A stretch of 64,000 nucleotides of DNA from Flavobacterium limnophilum (GCF_027111315.2 NZ_CP114289.2:3162001-3226000); one strand, 5' to 3'; shown: positions 52,089 to 61,947, counted from the stretch's first letter. The notes: generated by a model from the sequence alone, not told the origin. Program-made: numbers and translations.

Positions 52089-52815
52089 TTTTGATTTTAT
52101 ATTGAAATAGTTGGTTCAAACTTTCGAGAAGGAAATTTGAATTGGCAAATATGGTATTTTTTAATCGTTTAGCCAAAAAAACTGTGTCTCCACCCGTTAA
52201 AATTATTATAAATTTTGGACACAATGCCTTATATTCATCGATAAAACCGTCAATTTCATAGACCAGTCCATTTACGACACCGGAATGAATCGATTTTGAA
52301 GTGGATTTCCCCATAAAATGTTCTGGTTTTTCCAATTCCAGCAACGGAAGTTTTGCCGTGAAATTATGCAAGGCAGCATAGCGCAAACCCAAACCTGGCG
52401 AAATCGCTCCACCTTGATAATTGTTGGATTCATCGATAAAATCATAGGTAACACAAGTTCCTGCATCAATAACCAGCCGATTCTGGTTTGGAAACTGCAA
52501 AGTTGCTCCAGCGGCATTCACCATTCTGTCAATTCCTAAAGTTTGAGGGGTTTCATAGCAGTTAACAAACGGAAATGGATCATTGTGCGAAACAAAATGA
52601 ACTTTTACGAGGTTTTCGAAGGCTGAAAAAGCTTGTTTTTCTACATCCGAAACCGAAGAAACCACCAAATGGGTTAGTTTTTCATGTTTTTTTAAAATAT
52701 TTTGAATATTTTTTTCAAGTTCCGTTTTCAAGAAAACAAAGTTATCCAAAACGGTAGTACCCTCAAATACAGCCGCTTTAATTCTGGTATTCCCAACATC
52801 AATCGCTAGAATCAT
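52081..52815 (-). CDS. coaX: Type III pantothenate kinase
   Basis: Phosphorylates pantothenate, the first step of coenzyme A synthesis, 244 residues. ASKHA-fold motifs: MILAIDVGNTRIKAAVFEG at the N-terminus (phosphate 1), GIDRMVNAAGA, VIDAGTCVTYDFID (phosphate 2) and GGAISPGLGLRYAALHNFTAKLP. This type uses ATP weakly, needs a monovalent cation, and resists pantothenamides. It heads the minus-strand envelope cluster and diverges from tRNA-Phe. Confidence 0.95.
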   Translation of the reverse strand: MILAIDVGNTRIKAAVFEGTTVLDNFVFLKTELEKNIQNILKKHEKLTHLVVSSVSDVEKQAFSAFENLVKVHFVSHNDPFPFVNCYETPQTLGIDRMVNAAGATLQFPNQNRLVIDAGTCVTYDFIDESNNYQGGAISPGLGLRYAALHNFTAKLPLLELEKPEHFMGKSTSKSIHSGVVNGLVYEIDGFIDEYKALCPKFIIILTGGDTVFLAKRLKNTIFANSNFLLESLNQLFQYKIKND

Positions 52816-52867
52816 AATTTATCTTTAACGGCACGAAGATACGAATTGATTTTTTTTTAAAATTGTT

Positions 52868-52897
52868 TTGGATAAATTAAAAATCGTCCTATATTTG
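52868..52897 (+). promoter_or_regulatory. tRNA-Phe promoter (TTG-N19-TATATTTG)
   Basis: TTG at 52868-52870 and TATATTTG at 52890-52897 with 19 bp between, ending 15 bp before the mature tRNA. It is the clearest promoter in the window and a good calibration for the others. Confidence 0.88.
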
Positions 52898-52912
52898 CAC
52901 CCGCATTAGCAC

Positions 52913-52988
52913 GGTACCTTAGCTCAGATGGTAGAGCAATGGACTGAAAATCCATGTGTCCCTGGTTCGATCCCTGGAGGTACCACCA
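52913..52988 (+). tRNA. tRNA-Phe (GAA)
   Basis: A 76-nt cloverleaf with CCA encoded. The acceptor stem is GGTACCT with AGGTACC, the D arm has AGCTCAGATGGTAGAGC, and the anticodon arm is ATGGA-CTGAAAA-TCCAT with GAA at 34-36. The T arm is CCTGG-TTCGATC-CCTGG. A strong promoter and terminator flank it, so it is a single-gene unit. Confidence 0.98.
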
Positions 52989-53016
52989 AAACCCACTCAA
53001 CCGAGTGGGTTTTTTG
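52989..53016 (+). terminator. tRNA-Phe terminator
   Basis: A 10-bp stem (52989-52998 with 53003-53012) starts one base after CCA and runs into a T-tract. Confidence 0.92.
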
Positions 53017-53062
53017 TTTTAATTCTACAATGGTTTTTATTTTGGAGTTTTCAAAAAACAAG

Positions 53063-53098
53063 AAAACCGAGATTTGACAATAGCCAAATCTCGGTTTT
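53063..53098. terminator. Terminator after the sugar symporter gene
   Basis: A 14-bp perfect stem (53063-53076 with 53085-53098) with an 8-nt loop and T-rich flank on the minus strand. It ends the xylose operon. Confidence 0.88.
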
Positions 53099-53130
53099 AA
53101 TTATAAATGTTTAGTTATAGAATTATAATC

Positions 53131-54846
53131 CTACCAGAAAATAGAATACAAGGCCACAAGCACTCCACAAATAATCATTGCTCCTACGGCAAAACCATTG
53201 CTTACTTTAAACATTTTGGAATCGATTTCCAATCCTTTTACTTTAAGTCCTTTCTTGGCATCGTATAAGCTGATAACGATCATCAGCAAAACACATATTG
53301 CGAAAACAAATCCCATTCTGTCCAAAAACGGAATTTCATAAAGCATCGTTTTGTCTTTTTGTTCTACCAATGTGGCAAATCCTGAACTGCTCAAGAATTC
53401 TAAATTCAAATTTTTAGGCATGAAGCTTAAATTCAAAATCATAGGCAACCATTTTAAAAACACTGACAATACAAATCCTCCGATGGTGGCAAACATGGCC
53501 GCATTGGAACTCGTTTTTTTCCAGAAGAAACCTAAAATAAACATCGCAAAAATTCCTGGACTTACAAATCCAGTGTATTCTTGAATGAATTCAAATCCTC
53601 CTTTTTTGTCGATTCCCAACATTGGAGCAATAATAACTGCGATAAGCATGGCTGCCAAAACCGTAATCTTTCCAACTTGCACCATTTTCTTTTCGCTGGC
53701 ATTTACATCAATTTTTTTCTTGAAGATATCCAAGGTAAAAATGGTCGAAATACTGTTTACTTTCCCCGCCAACGAAGCCACTACAGCAGCTGTCAAGGCA
53801 GCAAAAGACAATCCTTTTAAACCAACTGGCAACAAGTTCAACAATACCGGATAAGATCTGTCAGGATTTATGATTCCGTCAGGACCTAACATTTCGGTTT
53901 GCAAACCTCCTTTTGTGTAAATCACATAAGCTGCAATTCCGGGCAAAACCACGATTACAGGCATTAATAATTTCAAGAAAGCCGCAAACAAGATTCCACT
54001 TCTTGCCGTCTTTAAATCAGCTCCCAGAGCTCTTTGGGTGATGTATTGATTACAACCCCAATAATTCAAATTCACGATCCACATTCCTCCAAACAAAACC
54101 GTCAATCCAGGCAAACTTGGGAAATTGGCATTGTCTTTTTTGAATATCATATGGAAATGGTCTCCCGATTGATCCATCATGTAATTGAAACCTTGAACCA
54201 TTCCGTGTTGTCCGTTCAATTCGGCTACTTTGTCCAATGCCAAATACGTGGTCACCAAACCTCCAAATATCAAGAACACGACCTGCACCACATCGGTATA
54301 TCCAATTACTTTCATTCCGCCCAATGCAATGACAATGGCAAAAAACGCCAAACCGTACATGCATAAATTAATTTCGATTCCCGAAATCCCGTTGATGGCC
54401 AAAGCTCCCAAATAAAGGATTGAAGTCAAATTCACGATTACGTAAAGCAACAACCAAAAAACAGCCATAATCATCGCCACGTTTCCGTTGTATCTTTCGC
54501 TCAAAAACTGGGGCATCGTATAAATCTTGTTCTTCAAATAAACCGGAATAAAAAATACGGCCACGATAATCAGGGTCAAGGCCGCCATCCATTCGTAGGT
54601 AGCAATGGCCAGTCCCATCTTGAATCCGTTTCCAGACATGGCAATAAATTGTTCGGACGAAATATTGGAAGCAATCAATGATGTCCCAATAGCCCACCAA
54701 GTCAAGGATCCCTCTGCCAAAAAGTAATCGTGGGATGCCGAAATCGATTTCGTTTTTTTGCGAATGTAAACGGAATAGCCATATCCAGCAACTATAAAGA
54801 AATAGACCAGAAAGACCAGGTAATCTGCTAATTGTAATGTGTTCAT
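53131..54846 (-). CDS. Sodium:sugar symporter (SSS family), likely xylose
   Basis: A 571-residue inner-membrane transporter of the LeuT-fold SSS family, related to vSGLT, with about 14 helices. Recognisable blocks are LTWWAIGTSLIASNISSEQFIAMSG (Na2-site region), NLNYWGCNQYITQRALGA, and GLSFAALTAAVVASLAGKVNSIST with the Ser pair of the sodium site. Its position after xylB and xylA makes D-xylose the likely substrate. A terminator lies between it and xylA, so its level may be set apart from the two enzymes. Confidence 0.9.
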   Translation of the reverse strand: MNTLQLADYLVFLVYFFIVAGYGYSVYIRKKTKSISASHDYFLAEGSLTWWAIGTSLIASNISSEQFIAMSGNGFKMGLAIATYEWMAALTLIIVAVFFIPVYLKNKIYTMPQFLSERYNGNVAMIMAVFWLLLYVIVNLTSILYLGALAINGISGIEINLCMYGLAFFAIVIALGGMKVIGYTDVVQVVFLIFGGLVTTYLALDKVAELNGQHGMVQGFNYMMDQSGDHFHMIFKKDNANFPSLPGLTVLFGGMWIVNLNYWGCNQYITQRALGADLKTARSGILFAAFLKLLMPVIVVLPGIAAYVIYTKGGLQTEMLGPDGIINPDRSYPVLLNLLPVGLKGLSFAALTAAVVASLAGKVNSISTIFTLDIFKKKIDVNASEKKMVQVGKITVLAAMLIAVIIAPMLGIDKKGGFEFIQEYTGFVSPGIFAMFILGFFWKKTSSNAAMFATIGGFVLSVFLKWLPMILNLSFMPKNLNLEFLSSSGFATLVEQKDKTMLYEIPFLDRMGFVFAICVLLMIVISLYDAKKGLKVKGLEIDSKMFKVSNGFAVGAMIICGVLVALYSIFW

Positions 54847-54916
54847 AAAATTTGTGGTTAAATAAGTTAGTTTAAATATTGTGTGTGTGCGTGTTTATGA
54901 AATTAGAACAAAATAA

Positions 54917-54969
54917 AAAGGTGTCAGGAAAGCTATTAACTATAAAAATTAAATGTTTCCGACACCTTT
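54917..54969 (-). terminator. Intra-operon terminator between xylA and the symporter
   Basis: On the minus strand the stem TTTCC-GACACC and its partner (54956-54969 with 54917-54931, one bulge) is followed by TTTTTATTTT. It should reduce read-through into the symporter gene. The rest of the 148-bp gap has a short GT run and no exact -7. Confidence 0.75.
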
Positions 54970-54994
54970 AATTATTCAATACTAATTCAAAATA

Positions 54995-56320
54995 TTAAAT
55001 ATATTGGTTAATGATATTTTCGAACAATTCTTGTTTGCCGCTTTGCAAAGTAAGTTCTCCGTTTTCTTTGGCGATTTCGTACAAAGCTTTAAAATCTAAT
55101 TTTCCTTCTTCAAATTCTTTTCCTTTACCGGCATCGAATGAGCTGTAACGGGCTGTTCTCAATTTATCGTAAGCAGATGAAGTGATAATTTTGTCTGCAG
55201 TCAACAAAGCTCTTGCAAAAGTATCTGCTCCGCCAATGTGCGCCAAGAAAACATCTTCCATGTCGGTTGAGTTTCTTCTGATTTTAGCATCAAAATTAAC
55301 TCCACCACCTTGCAATCCTCCTGCTTTCAAGAATACCAACATCGCCTCGGTAGTTTCTTGAATGTTGTTTGGAAATTGGTCTGTATCCCATCCGTTTTGG
55401 TAATCTCCACGGTTAGCATCCAAACTTCCCAACATTCCTGCCTGTGCAGCCACGTCAATTTCGTGTTGGAATGTATGCTGTGCCAATGTAGCGTGATTTA
55501 CTTCGATATTCATTTTGAAATCATTCTCCAACCCTTGAGCACGTAAAAATCCAATTGCTGTGGCACAATCAAAATCATATTGGTGTTTCATTGGTTCCAT
55601 AGGTTTTGGTTCAATGAAGAAATTTCCTTTAAATCCTTGCGCACGAGCATAATCACGAGCCATTCTCAAAAATTGTCCCATGTGATCCAATTCTCTACCC
55701 ATATCAGTGTTCAACAATGACATGTATCCTTCGCGTCCTCCCCAGAAAACATAATTCTCACCACCTAATGCAATTGTAGCGTCCAAAGCCAATTTTACTT
55801 GTCCACCAGCTCTTGCCACTACGTTGAAATCAGGATTGGTAGCAGCACCGTTCATGTAACGTGGGTTCGAAAAAGCGTTGGCAGTACCCCAAAGCAATTT
55901 TACGCCAGAAGCCGCTTGTTTTTCCTTCAAATACTCGGTAATGGTTAGAATTCTTTTTTCAGATTCTCCAAAAGTTGCTCCTTCTCTAATTAAATCGTAA
56001 TCGTGGAAACAGTAGTAACCGAATCCCATTTTTGTTGTAAATTCGAAAGCTGCGTCTGCTTTGTCTTTGGCTGCCTGCACCGCATCTGATGATTGATCCC
56101 AAGCAAAATTTTGTGTTCCTGGTCCAAATGGATCTGAACCTTGCCCACAGAAGGTATGCCAGTATGCGATTGAGAATTTAAAATGATCACGCATTGTTTT
56201 ACCAGCCACGATTTGGTCTGGATTGTAATATTTGAATGCCAATGGATTGTCTGATTCCTTGCCTTCAAATTTGATTTCGCCAATACCTTTAAAGTATTCT
56301 TTATTTCCTAAAGTTGCCAT
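54995..56320 (-). CDS. xylA: Xylose isomerase
   Basis: Converts D-xylose to D-xylulose, a 441-residue class II enzyme. The catalytic histidine lies in [10 protein letters not shown] (H106), the substrate tryptophan segment in [19 protein letters not shown], and the metal ligands in [37 protein letters not shown] and [18 protein letters not shown]. It sits 7 bp after xylB and is followed by a terminator. Confidence 0.97.
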   Translation of the reverse strand: MATLGNKEYFKGIGEIKFEGKESDNPLAFKYYNPDQIVAGKTMRDHFKFSIAYWHTFCGQGSDPFGPGTQNFAWDQSSDAVQAAKDKADAAFEFTTKMGFGYYCFHDYDLIREGATFGESEKRILTITEYLKEKQAASGVKLLWGTANAFSNPRYMNGAATNPDFNVVARAGGQVKLALDATIALGGENYVFWGGREGYMSLLNTDMGRELDHMGQFLRMARDYARAQGFKGNFFIEPKPMEPMKHQYDFDCATAIGFLRAQGLENDFKMNIEVNHATLAQHTFQHEIDVAAQAGMLGSLDANRGDYQNGWDTDQFPNNIQETTEAMLVFLKAGGLQGGGVNFDAKIRRNSTDMEDVFLAHIGGADTFARALLTADKIITSSAYDKLRTARYSSFDAGKGKEFEEGKLDFKALYEIAKENGELTLQSGKQELFENIINQYI

Positions 56321-56327
56321 TTTTTAT

Positions 56328-57812
56328 TTATTTATTGATTATTAATTCTAGTTCATTTTTCCAAAGTTGGTATGCTTCTAAATACGGTTGTTTGTCTTTA
56401 AAAGGCATGTAAGTCATCACGTGATCATTGTCGGTGATGTGTTTTCCGAAAGTTTCAAAATCGCCTTCGTGAAGCACTGATGCTCTTGCTGCACCAATGG
56501 CTCCTGTTGTATTGTAAATTTCTATTTCGTGTCCGATAAGTGTTGCCACGGTATTCGAAAAAATCTCCGAACGGAATAAATTATCGTTTCCGGCACGCAT
56601 TACGTTCACTTCGATTCCGTCGGATTTCATGATTTCCATTCCATATACAAATGAAAAGGCAATTCCTTCCAAGGCTGCACGACAAATATGTGCTTTACCG
56701 TGATTGTTCAGATTGATGTTTACCAATCTTGTTCCAATGTCTTTGCTGTTCAGCATTCGTTCGGCTCCGTTTCCAAAAGGAATCATGCAAACTCCATCAG
56801 AACCTACCGGAATATCCGAAGCGAGGTTATTCATTTCTTCATAAGAAGAAACCGAAAGATTATTCAGCAACCAACGGTATTGAATTCCGGCGCCATTGAT
56901 GCACAACAATTTTCCAATTCGTGGATCATTCCCTTTTTTATAGTTAACGTGGGCAAAATTATTGACCCTTGAACTTTCTTTTACGGACAAACTATTGGTC
57001 ATTGCGTAAACCACGCCCGATGTTCCGCCTGTTGCAGCCACCTCGCCTGGATTGAAAACATTTAACGAAAGCGCGTTATTGGGTTGGTCGCCCGCTCTGT
57101 AAAATATGGGAGTTCCTTCGGCCAAACCGCTTTCTTCTGCTCCTTTTTTGTCCACTTTAGACTGGATGCAAAAAGTATCTACTATGTCTGGGACAAGTTC
57201 AGTCGAAATACCATAATGCTCAAACAAGAAGTTGGCGAAAGTATCATTTTTAAAATCCCACATAATTCCTTCAGACAATCCCGAGATGGTAGTATTGATT
57301 ACATTCGATAATTTATAGGCAATATAATCTCCCGGCAACATAAATTTATGAATCTGGCTGTAAATTTCCGGCTCGTTTTCTTTGACCCATTTCAACTTTG
57401 AAGCGGTGAAATTCCCGGGAGAATTCAACAAGTGTTCATTGCACTTTTTTTCGCCGATTGCCGCAAATGCCTCGTTTCCTATTTCAACAGCTCGGCTGTC
57501 GCACCAAATTATGGATTTTCTTAAGGGTTGCCCCTCTTTATCAACCAAAACCAATCCGTGCATTTGGTATGAAATCCCAATACCTTTTATTTGCGTTCTT
57601 GAAATGTTGTGTTTTTTCTTCAATTTGGCTACTGCATTGCAAGCGTGTAACCACCAATCTTCTGGTTTTTGTTCTGCCCAGCCATTTTTCAAGGCTAGCA
57701 TGCTCATTTCGGTTTCTGGCTCTTGTGCTACGCCAATGCTTTTTCCGGTAGCGCTTTCTACGATAGCCACTTTCACTGATGAGCTACCTATGTCAAATCC
57801 AATGTAATACAT
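56328..57812 (-). CDS. xylB: Xylulokinase
   Basis: A FGGY-family kinase making xylulose 5-phosphate for the pentose phosphate pathway, 494 residues. N-terminal phosphate-1 motif MYYIGFDIGSSSVKVAIVES; the substrate-site segment is GISYQMHGLVLVDKEGQPLR with IWCDSRAVE; the ATP-site block is GGTSGVVYA. It lies 3 bp after the GntR regulator and 7 bp before xylA, so all three share a transcript. Confidence 0.95.
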   Translation of the reverse strand: MYYIGFDIGSSSVKVAIVESATGKSIGVAQEPETEMSMLALKNGWAEQKPEDWWLHACNAVAKLKKKHNISRTQIKGIGISYQMHGLVLVDKEGQPLRKSIIWCDSRAVEIGNEAFAAIGEKKCNEHLLNSPGNFTASKLKWVKENEPEIYSQIHKFMLPGDYIAYKLSNVINTTISGLSEGIMWDFKNDTFANFLFEHYGISTELVPDIVDTFCIQSKVDKKGAEESGLAEGTPIFYRAGDQPNNALSLNVFNPGEVAATGGTSGVVYAMTNSLSVKESSRVNNFAHVNYKKGNDPRIGKLLCINGAGIQYRWLLNNLSVSSYEEMNNLASDIPVGSDGVCMIPFGNGAERMLNSKDIGTRLVNINLNNHGKAHICRAALEGIAFSFVYGMEIMKSDGIEVNVMRAGNDNLFRSEIFSNTVATLIGHEIEIYNTTGAIGAARASVLHEGDFETFGKHITDNDHVMTYMPFKDKQPYLEAYQLWKNELELIINK

Positions 57813-57815
57813 AAT

Positions 57816-58817
57816 TTATAATGATTCTCTTAATATTAATTTTGTCGATACATAATACTGCATCGGTTCGTCTTTGGTAATAAATTCGGCTCCTTTGGTT
57901 CCCAATTCCTTGAAATCTGTCGTAACCACCGAAATCCCTTTGTAAATGAATTTTTTCATTGGAGTTTCGTTGTAGGACAAGAAACCAACATCCACTCCGG
58001 GTTCAAAATTCTTTTCACGACATTGCTCCAAGAACACGCCTAGCATCCTGTCGCTAACTCCTATATAGGCCTTGTTTTTTTCAATATCGAATTCCTTTGG
58101 ATTGGTAATAATGTTGTAATCAAACCCAAATTCCTTGCAAAATTTTTTGAAATAAGTAACCGTCTCCAATGGATGATTGGTAAAACTGGGATACAAAAAA
58201 TCAATTGCTTTGTATTTTTTAAACAAATCAACGGCTTCCGTCAACGATTCGTAAAAAGCTTTTCCAAAATCTTGGAAAACATAATTGTTCTTTGGTTTTG
58301 AATGAATGTTCCAGTCAATCAACAATAGTTTTTCATTGGAAATATTGGTCAAAACCGAAGCCACTTCTTTATGGTCAAAATTCATCACCACATATTTATA
58401 ATACTTGCCAACACTGTTATTGATGATGGTCTTGAAATTATCTATGTTGTAATGGTGAAATTGGACATCGGTAATAATATTGTCGGGCAAATTATTTACG
58501 AACGAATGATACAAAACTTCTTTATAGGCCTTGAATGTATCTAAAACCAAAAGCACTTTTCGAGTTTCGCCGGCCACATAATAGCCTTTATTGGGTACCG
58601 ATTCAATCACTTTTTGGTCTTTCAAAATCAAATAGGCCTTGAAAACAGTATCTCTCGAAAGTTTGTTTTCTTTGCAAATACTGTTCACGGAAGGCAGCAA
58701 ATCCCCCTTGTTCAAAAGATTTTCAGCAATGGCATTATTGATGGAATTCACCAATTGTTGGTATTTGGGAATATCACTTTCGTGATTAATACTAAAGGCA
58801 AAATTCTTTTCGTTCAT
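57816..58817 (-). CDS. GntR-family regulator of the xylose operon (LacI-like sensor domain)
   Basis: A 333-residue repressor with a GntR winged helix at residues 1-70 (IPKYQQLVNSINNAIAEN, then LLPSVNSICKENKLSRDTVFKAY). The effector half resembles the periplasmic-binding-protein sensor of LacI proteins (VGFLSYNETPMKKFIYKGISVV near the end). This GntR/PBP mix is common in Bacteroidota sugar operons. Being first in the operon, it is likely autoregulated and responds to xylose or a derivative (inference). Confidence 0.88.
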   Translation of the reverse strand: MNEKNFAFSINHESDIPKYQQLVNSINNAIAENLLNKGDLLPSVNSICKENKLSRDTVFKAYLILKDQKVIESVPNKGYYVAGETRKVLLVLDTFKAYKEVLYHSFVNNLPDNIITDVQFHHYNIDNFKTIINNSVGKYYKYVVMNFDHKEVASVLTNISNEKLLLIDWNIHSKPKNNYVFQDFGKAFYESLTEAVDLFKKYKAIDFLYPSFTNHPLETVTYFKKFCKEFGFDYNIITNPKEFDIEKNKAYIGVSDRMLGVFLEQCREKNFEPGVDVGFLSYNETPMKKFIYKGISVVTTDFKELGTKGAEFITKDEPMQYYVSTKLILRESL

Positions 58818-58845
58818 AATTAGCGTGCTGTTCTGTTCCGGTATG

Positions 58846-58853
58846 CTAAAGTA
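58846..58853 (-). promoter_or_regulatory. Candidate -7 element of the xylose operon
   Basis: TACTTTAG on the minus strand, one base off TAnnTTTG, 29 bp before the regulator ATG. Confidence 0.4.
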
Positions 58854-58995
58854 ATTTTTTTTTTTGGAATAAAAAGCCCTAAAGCACTTTTTTTATAAAA
58901 CTTATTATATCGCTAAAATACTTCATAGGCAGTCATATTCCTCAAAATAAATTAAAAAGAGCCTATTGTTTATTATATTTAAATTTGATTGCGTT

Positions 58996-59008
58996 CACTA
59001 AATTAGTG
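58996..59008. promoter_or_regulatory. Operator candidate in the GntR-LacI divergent region
   Basis: CACTAA-A-TTAGTG is a 13-bp odd palindrome 26 bp upstream of the lacI-type gene's -7 element, that is, at the place of a -33. No other TTG fits there. Binding would block or replace the -33. The remaining 246-bp gap shows only AT-rich sequence and a spaced TAGGC/GCCTA pair near 58926-58966. Confidence 0.45.
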
Positions 59009-59034
59009 CTAGAATATCGTTTGCTAAAAAACAG

Positions 59035-59042
59035 TATATTTG
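59035..59042 (+). promoter_or_regulatory. -7 element of the LacI-type regulator gene
   Basis: TATATTTG, exact TAnnTTTG and identical to that of tRNA-Phe, 21 bp before the ATG at 59064. A TTG start at 59040 falls inside it and can be excluded. Confidence 0.6.
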
Positions 59043-59063
59043 TATTCAACTTTTTTTAATTAT

Positions 59064-60095
59064 ATGGAAGAGAATAAAGATGTTACCATCTACGATATCG
59101 CCGAAAAGCTGAATCTTGCGACTTCAACAATTTCGAGAGCGCTAAAGGATCATCCGACTATTAGCAGCAAAACGATAAAAAAAGTAAAGAAAATGGCCGA
59201 AGAAATGGGTTATGTTCCCAATACTTTGGCAGCAGGATTACGGGGCAATAAAACCAATACTATTGGAGTTTTGATACCCACTGTCACCCAACCTTTTCTT
59301 TCTTCATTGATTAGCGGTATAGAAATTACCGCCAGGAAATCAGGATATAATGTCATTATCATGCAATCGCACGACTCCTATGAAGAGGAAGTGAGCATGG
59401 CAAAGTCTTTATACAGCAGCAGAGTTAGCGGAATTATCTCTTCGCTGGGGATGAAAACCATCGACACTTCGCATTTCCAACAATTTGTCAACAACAATAT
59501 TCCCATAGTTTTTGTCGACAGGGTTCCAAAAGATTTTAATACTTTTAGAGTAATAATCGACAATTACGCGGCTGCATTTAAAGCAACAACCCACCTGATC
59601 GAACAAGGTTGCACCCGTATTGCCCACATAACTGCCGGATCGGAGTTTGGTAATTTATACAATGAAAGAAAGAGAGGCTATCTCGATGCCTTAAAAAAAT
59701 ACAATTTACCGATCGAAAAAGAACTCATTGCAGATTTAAAAACAGTCACCTACAAAGAAGCTCTAAAAGCCAGCGATAAATTACTGGATTTAAAAAAACG
59801 TCCCGACGGATTATTTGCTTCGGGCGACATAATGGCTGTCAGTGCCATTCAAAGTGCCAAAAGGAGGGGACTTAGAATTCCTGAAGATTTTGCAGTAATC
59901 GGTTTTAACAATGACCCTATTTCGGAAATCATAGATCCCAATTTATCCACGATCACACATCCTGCAGCAAAAATGGGACAAATGGCGGCTGAAATTATTT
60001 TGAAGAGCATTAAATTCCCTAATAAAGACGAAGTGAAAGAAATCACTTTTTTGAATACCGAAGTCCTGGTTCGCGAATCTTCAAAAAGAATTTAA
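59064..60095 (+). CDS. LacI-family transcriptional regulator
   Basis: A 343-residue repressor from MEENKDVTIYDIAEK. The LacI helix-turn-helix is at residues 7-30 (TIYDIAEKLNLATSTISRALKDH), the hinge helix near VPNTLAAGLRG, then a sugar-binding PBP domain (TIGVLIPTVTQPFLSSLISGI and PDGLFASGDIMAVSAIQ). It is divergent from the xylose operon and convergent with susCD. Control of the xylose operon, of susCD or of itself are all possible. Confidence 0.92.
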   Translation: MEENKDVTIYDIAEKLNLATSTISRALKDHPTISSKTIKKVKKMAEEMGYVPNTLAAGLRGNKTNTIGVLIPTVTQPFLSSLISGIEITARKSGYNVIIMQSHDSYEEEVSMAKSLYSSRVSGIISSLGMKTIDTSHFQQFVNNNIPIVFVDRVPKDFNTFRVIIDNYAAAFKATTHLIEQGCTRIAHITAGSEFGNLYNERKRGYLDALKKYNLPIEKELIADLKTVTYKEALKASDKLLDLKKRPDGLFASGDIMAVSAIQSAKRRGLRIPEDFAVIGFNNDPISEIIDPNLSTITHPAAKMGQMAAEIILKSIKFPNKDEVKEITFLNTEVLVRESSKRI

Positions 60096-60121
60096 ACCCG
60101 TTTTTGACTACTAAACAAAAA

Positions 60122-60155
60122 AAAACTCCTTGACCTAATTGAATCAAGGAGTTTT
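60122..60155. terminator. Bidirectional terminator between lacI-type gene and susD
   Basis: A 12-bp stem AAAACTCCTTGA/TCAAGGAGTTTT (60122-60133 with 60144-60155), with A-run and T-rich flanks. Confidence 0.88.
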
Positions 60156-60176
60156 GTGTTTTAAAATCTTGAGTGC

Positions 60177-61919
60177 TTACCAAGTAAACGGCAAATACCA
60201 GTTCTGAACATTCAATAATTTAGAACGTACTGCACTTGCATTAGAATTACCTTCTTTGCTAAGTTTGTCATAAACCTTATCCGCTAAAAAGGAAGGATCG
60301 TTTCTACGTAAAGCCACACGAACCAAATCTTCCCAACGGTTTCCTTCGTAAGCAAGCTCCATGGCAGCTTCATCGATGATGTTATTTTCAGTAGTAACCA
60401 TGTCATCTCCGATGGCTCCGGAAGCAGTCAAATAGGCACGCCCACGTACTCCACCACCACGATGCCAATTTCCTCTATAATACGGATACTCCCCATTTCG
60501 AGCATCAAAATCATAAGGAAAAGCTTCGAATGTTTTCATGGCATTAGTCATATCATCTTTACCTGCATCAAGATTAAGAGGGTTGTAGGCACTTCCTATA
60601 CCAAAATTCAAAATTCCATAAGCAATTTGTTGGTGATTATCCCTGTTGGCCGCTTCAGCATAGCGCAAATGCAATTTACCGGCACGGTATAAAAACCAAT
60701 CTCCCTTTAAATTAGTTAGGTATTTGTATTCATACTTCATGATTACAGGATCCCCACCTACTATATTATAAGAAAATTTAGAACCACGTGCATCGTAAGG
60801 GAAACCATTACGTTGGGTTTGACTATTCCAAAAATTGATAGCTCTTTGTGATGGTTTTGCCAAATAATTACCATAATTTTTCGAAAATAGGGCAATAAAA
60901 GGATTTTTAGGCGCAAAGTTCAAATCATCAAAAGGCAATGACCAAATCCATTCCGTATTCCACAACACATCCCTATCCCTGGCAAAAATAGACCTCCATC
61001 CTTTCGTGTTCTCGTTAATTAAATATTTGGCATCTTGCTCAGAGTATCTTATATAACCAACATTTAAGTCATTATTAGTCGTTACATCGGCATATTTCAC
61101 GCGATACATATCATATCTTTCCGTATCACTGGCACTAGTTGTTGCTGTTTCCATTACTTTTTTATAATGGGAAGCTGCCGCCAAATAATTCCCTTTCCAA
61201 AGTTGTAAATCACCCATAAAACATTCTTTATTGATGAATAATTTTCTGGTATAATAACCATCTACGGTTATCACCAAACTACTTTGTGTATCATACAACT
61301 CTTTATAAGTCAAAGCTTCGGTAAAGGTCACCAATTTGTCAAGAAGCTGGTTAAACGGAATTCTTGGATATTTACTGATGTTTTTAACATCTTCCAAGGT
61401 TGCGATAGGTTCGGTGATATAAGGAATACTACCGAAGTGTATTCCCAATTGCAGGTAAACCCATGAACGTATACATCCCACATCGGCATAACGCTGGTCG
61501 TATTGAGACTGTGTAAATTTCTTTTGGGCCAACATGATATCAAAATTTTTAAGGACATCATTACAGTTTTGGATCACCTCATAAAAAAGTTTTGGATTCG
61601 CATACGGATTTTCTGCTGAAACATTGTGTTCTGAAAGTTCCTTCAAATACGGACTGGAATTGCGGGTTGTGGTCATCAAGTCGGCACGCATTTCATTAAG
61701 AAGCACGTTTTGTTCCGCAAGCTCCATAAATTTTCCATATACCCCTACTACGGCTGCATCGGCATCATAAACGTTACGATATACCTGATCCCCCGAAAGC
61801 TTGTCCTCTGGCTCTACATCTAGATAGTCCGAGCAAGAGCCCAGGCTAAATAGCAGCATCATAACCGATACTAAGGACAGGATGCTTTTTGTTGTTTTTG
61901 TACTAATTGTTGTTATCAT
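60177..61919 (-). CDS. SusD/RagB-family glycan-binding outer-membrane lipoprotein
   Basis: A 580-residue surface lipoprotein. The signal ends in LLFSLGSC with C29 as the lipid anchor; DYLDVEPEDKLSGDQVYRNVYDADAAVVGVYG is the usual SusD start, followed by TPR-like helices and the SusD C-terminal region (DEAAMELAYEGNRWEDLVRVALRRND). SusD proteins bind the glycan and lid the SusC channel. It lies 28 bp after susC in the usual order. The substrate is not evident from sequence; the xylose operon nearby suggests a xylose-containing glycan. Confidence 0.95.
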   Translation of the reverse strand: MITTISTKTTKSILSLVSVMMLLFSLGSCSDYLDVEPEDKLSGDQVYRNVYDADAAVVGVYGKFMELAEQNVLLNEMRADLMTTTRNSSPYLKELSEHNVSAENPYANPKLFYEVIQNCNDVLKNFDIMLAQKKFTQSQYDQRYADVGCIRSWVYLQLGIHFGSIPYITEPIATLEDVKNISKYPRIPFNQLLDKLVTFTEALTYKELYDTQSSLVITVDGYYTRKLFINKECFMGDLQLWKGNYLAAASHYKKVMETATTSASDTERYDMYRVKYADVTTNNDLNVGYIRYSEQDAKYLINENTKGWRSIFARDRDVLWNTEWIWSLPFDDLNFAPKNPFIALFSKNYGNYLAKPSQRAINFWNSQTQRNGFPYDARGSKFSYNIVGGDPVIMKYEYKYLTNLKGDWFLYRAGKLHLRYAEAANRDNHQQIAYGILNFGIGSAYNPLNLDAGKDDMTNAMKTFEAFPYDFDARNGEYPYYRGNWHRGGGVRGRAYLTASGAIGDDMVTTENNIIDEAAMELAYEGNRWEDLVRVALRRNDPSFLADKVYDKLSKEGNSNASAVRSKLLNVQNWYLPFTW

Positions 61920-61947
61920 CTGTATGTTATTTCTGTAGTGTAAATAA

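Noticed and set aside
54875..54895. GT-rich run downstream of xylA as a phase-variable repeat
   Set aside because: Only about five GT units with interruptions, not in a coding or promoter core.
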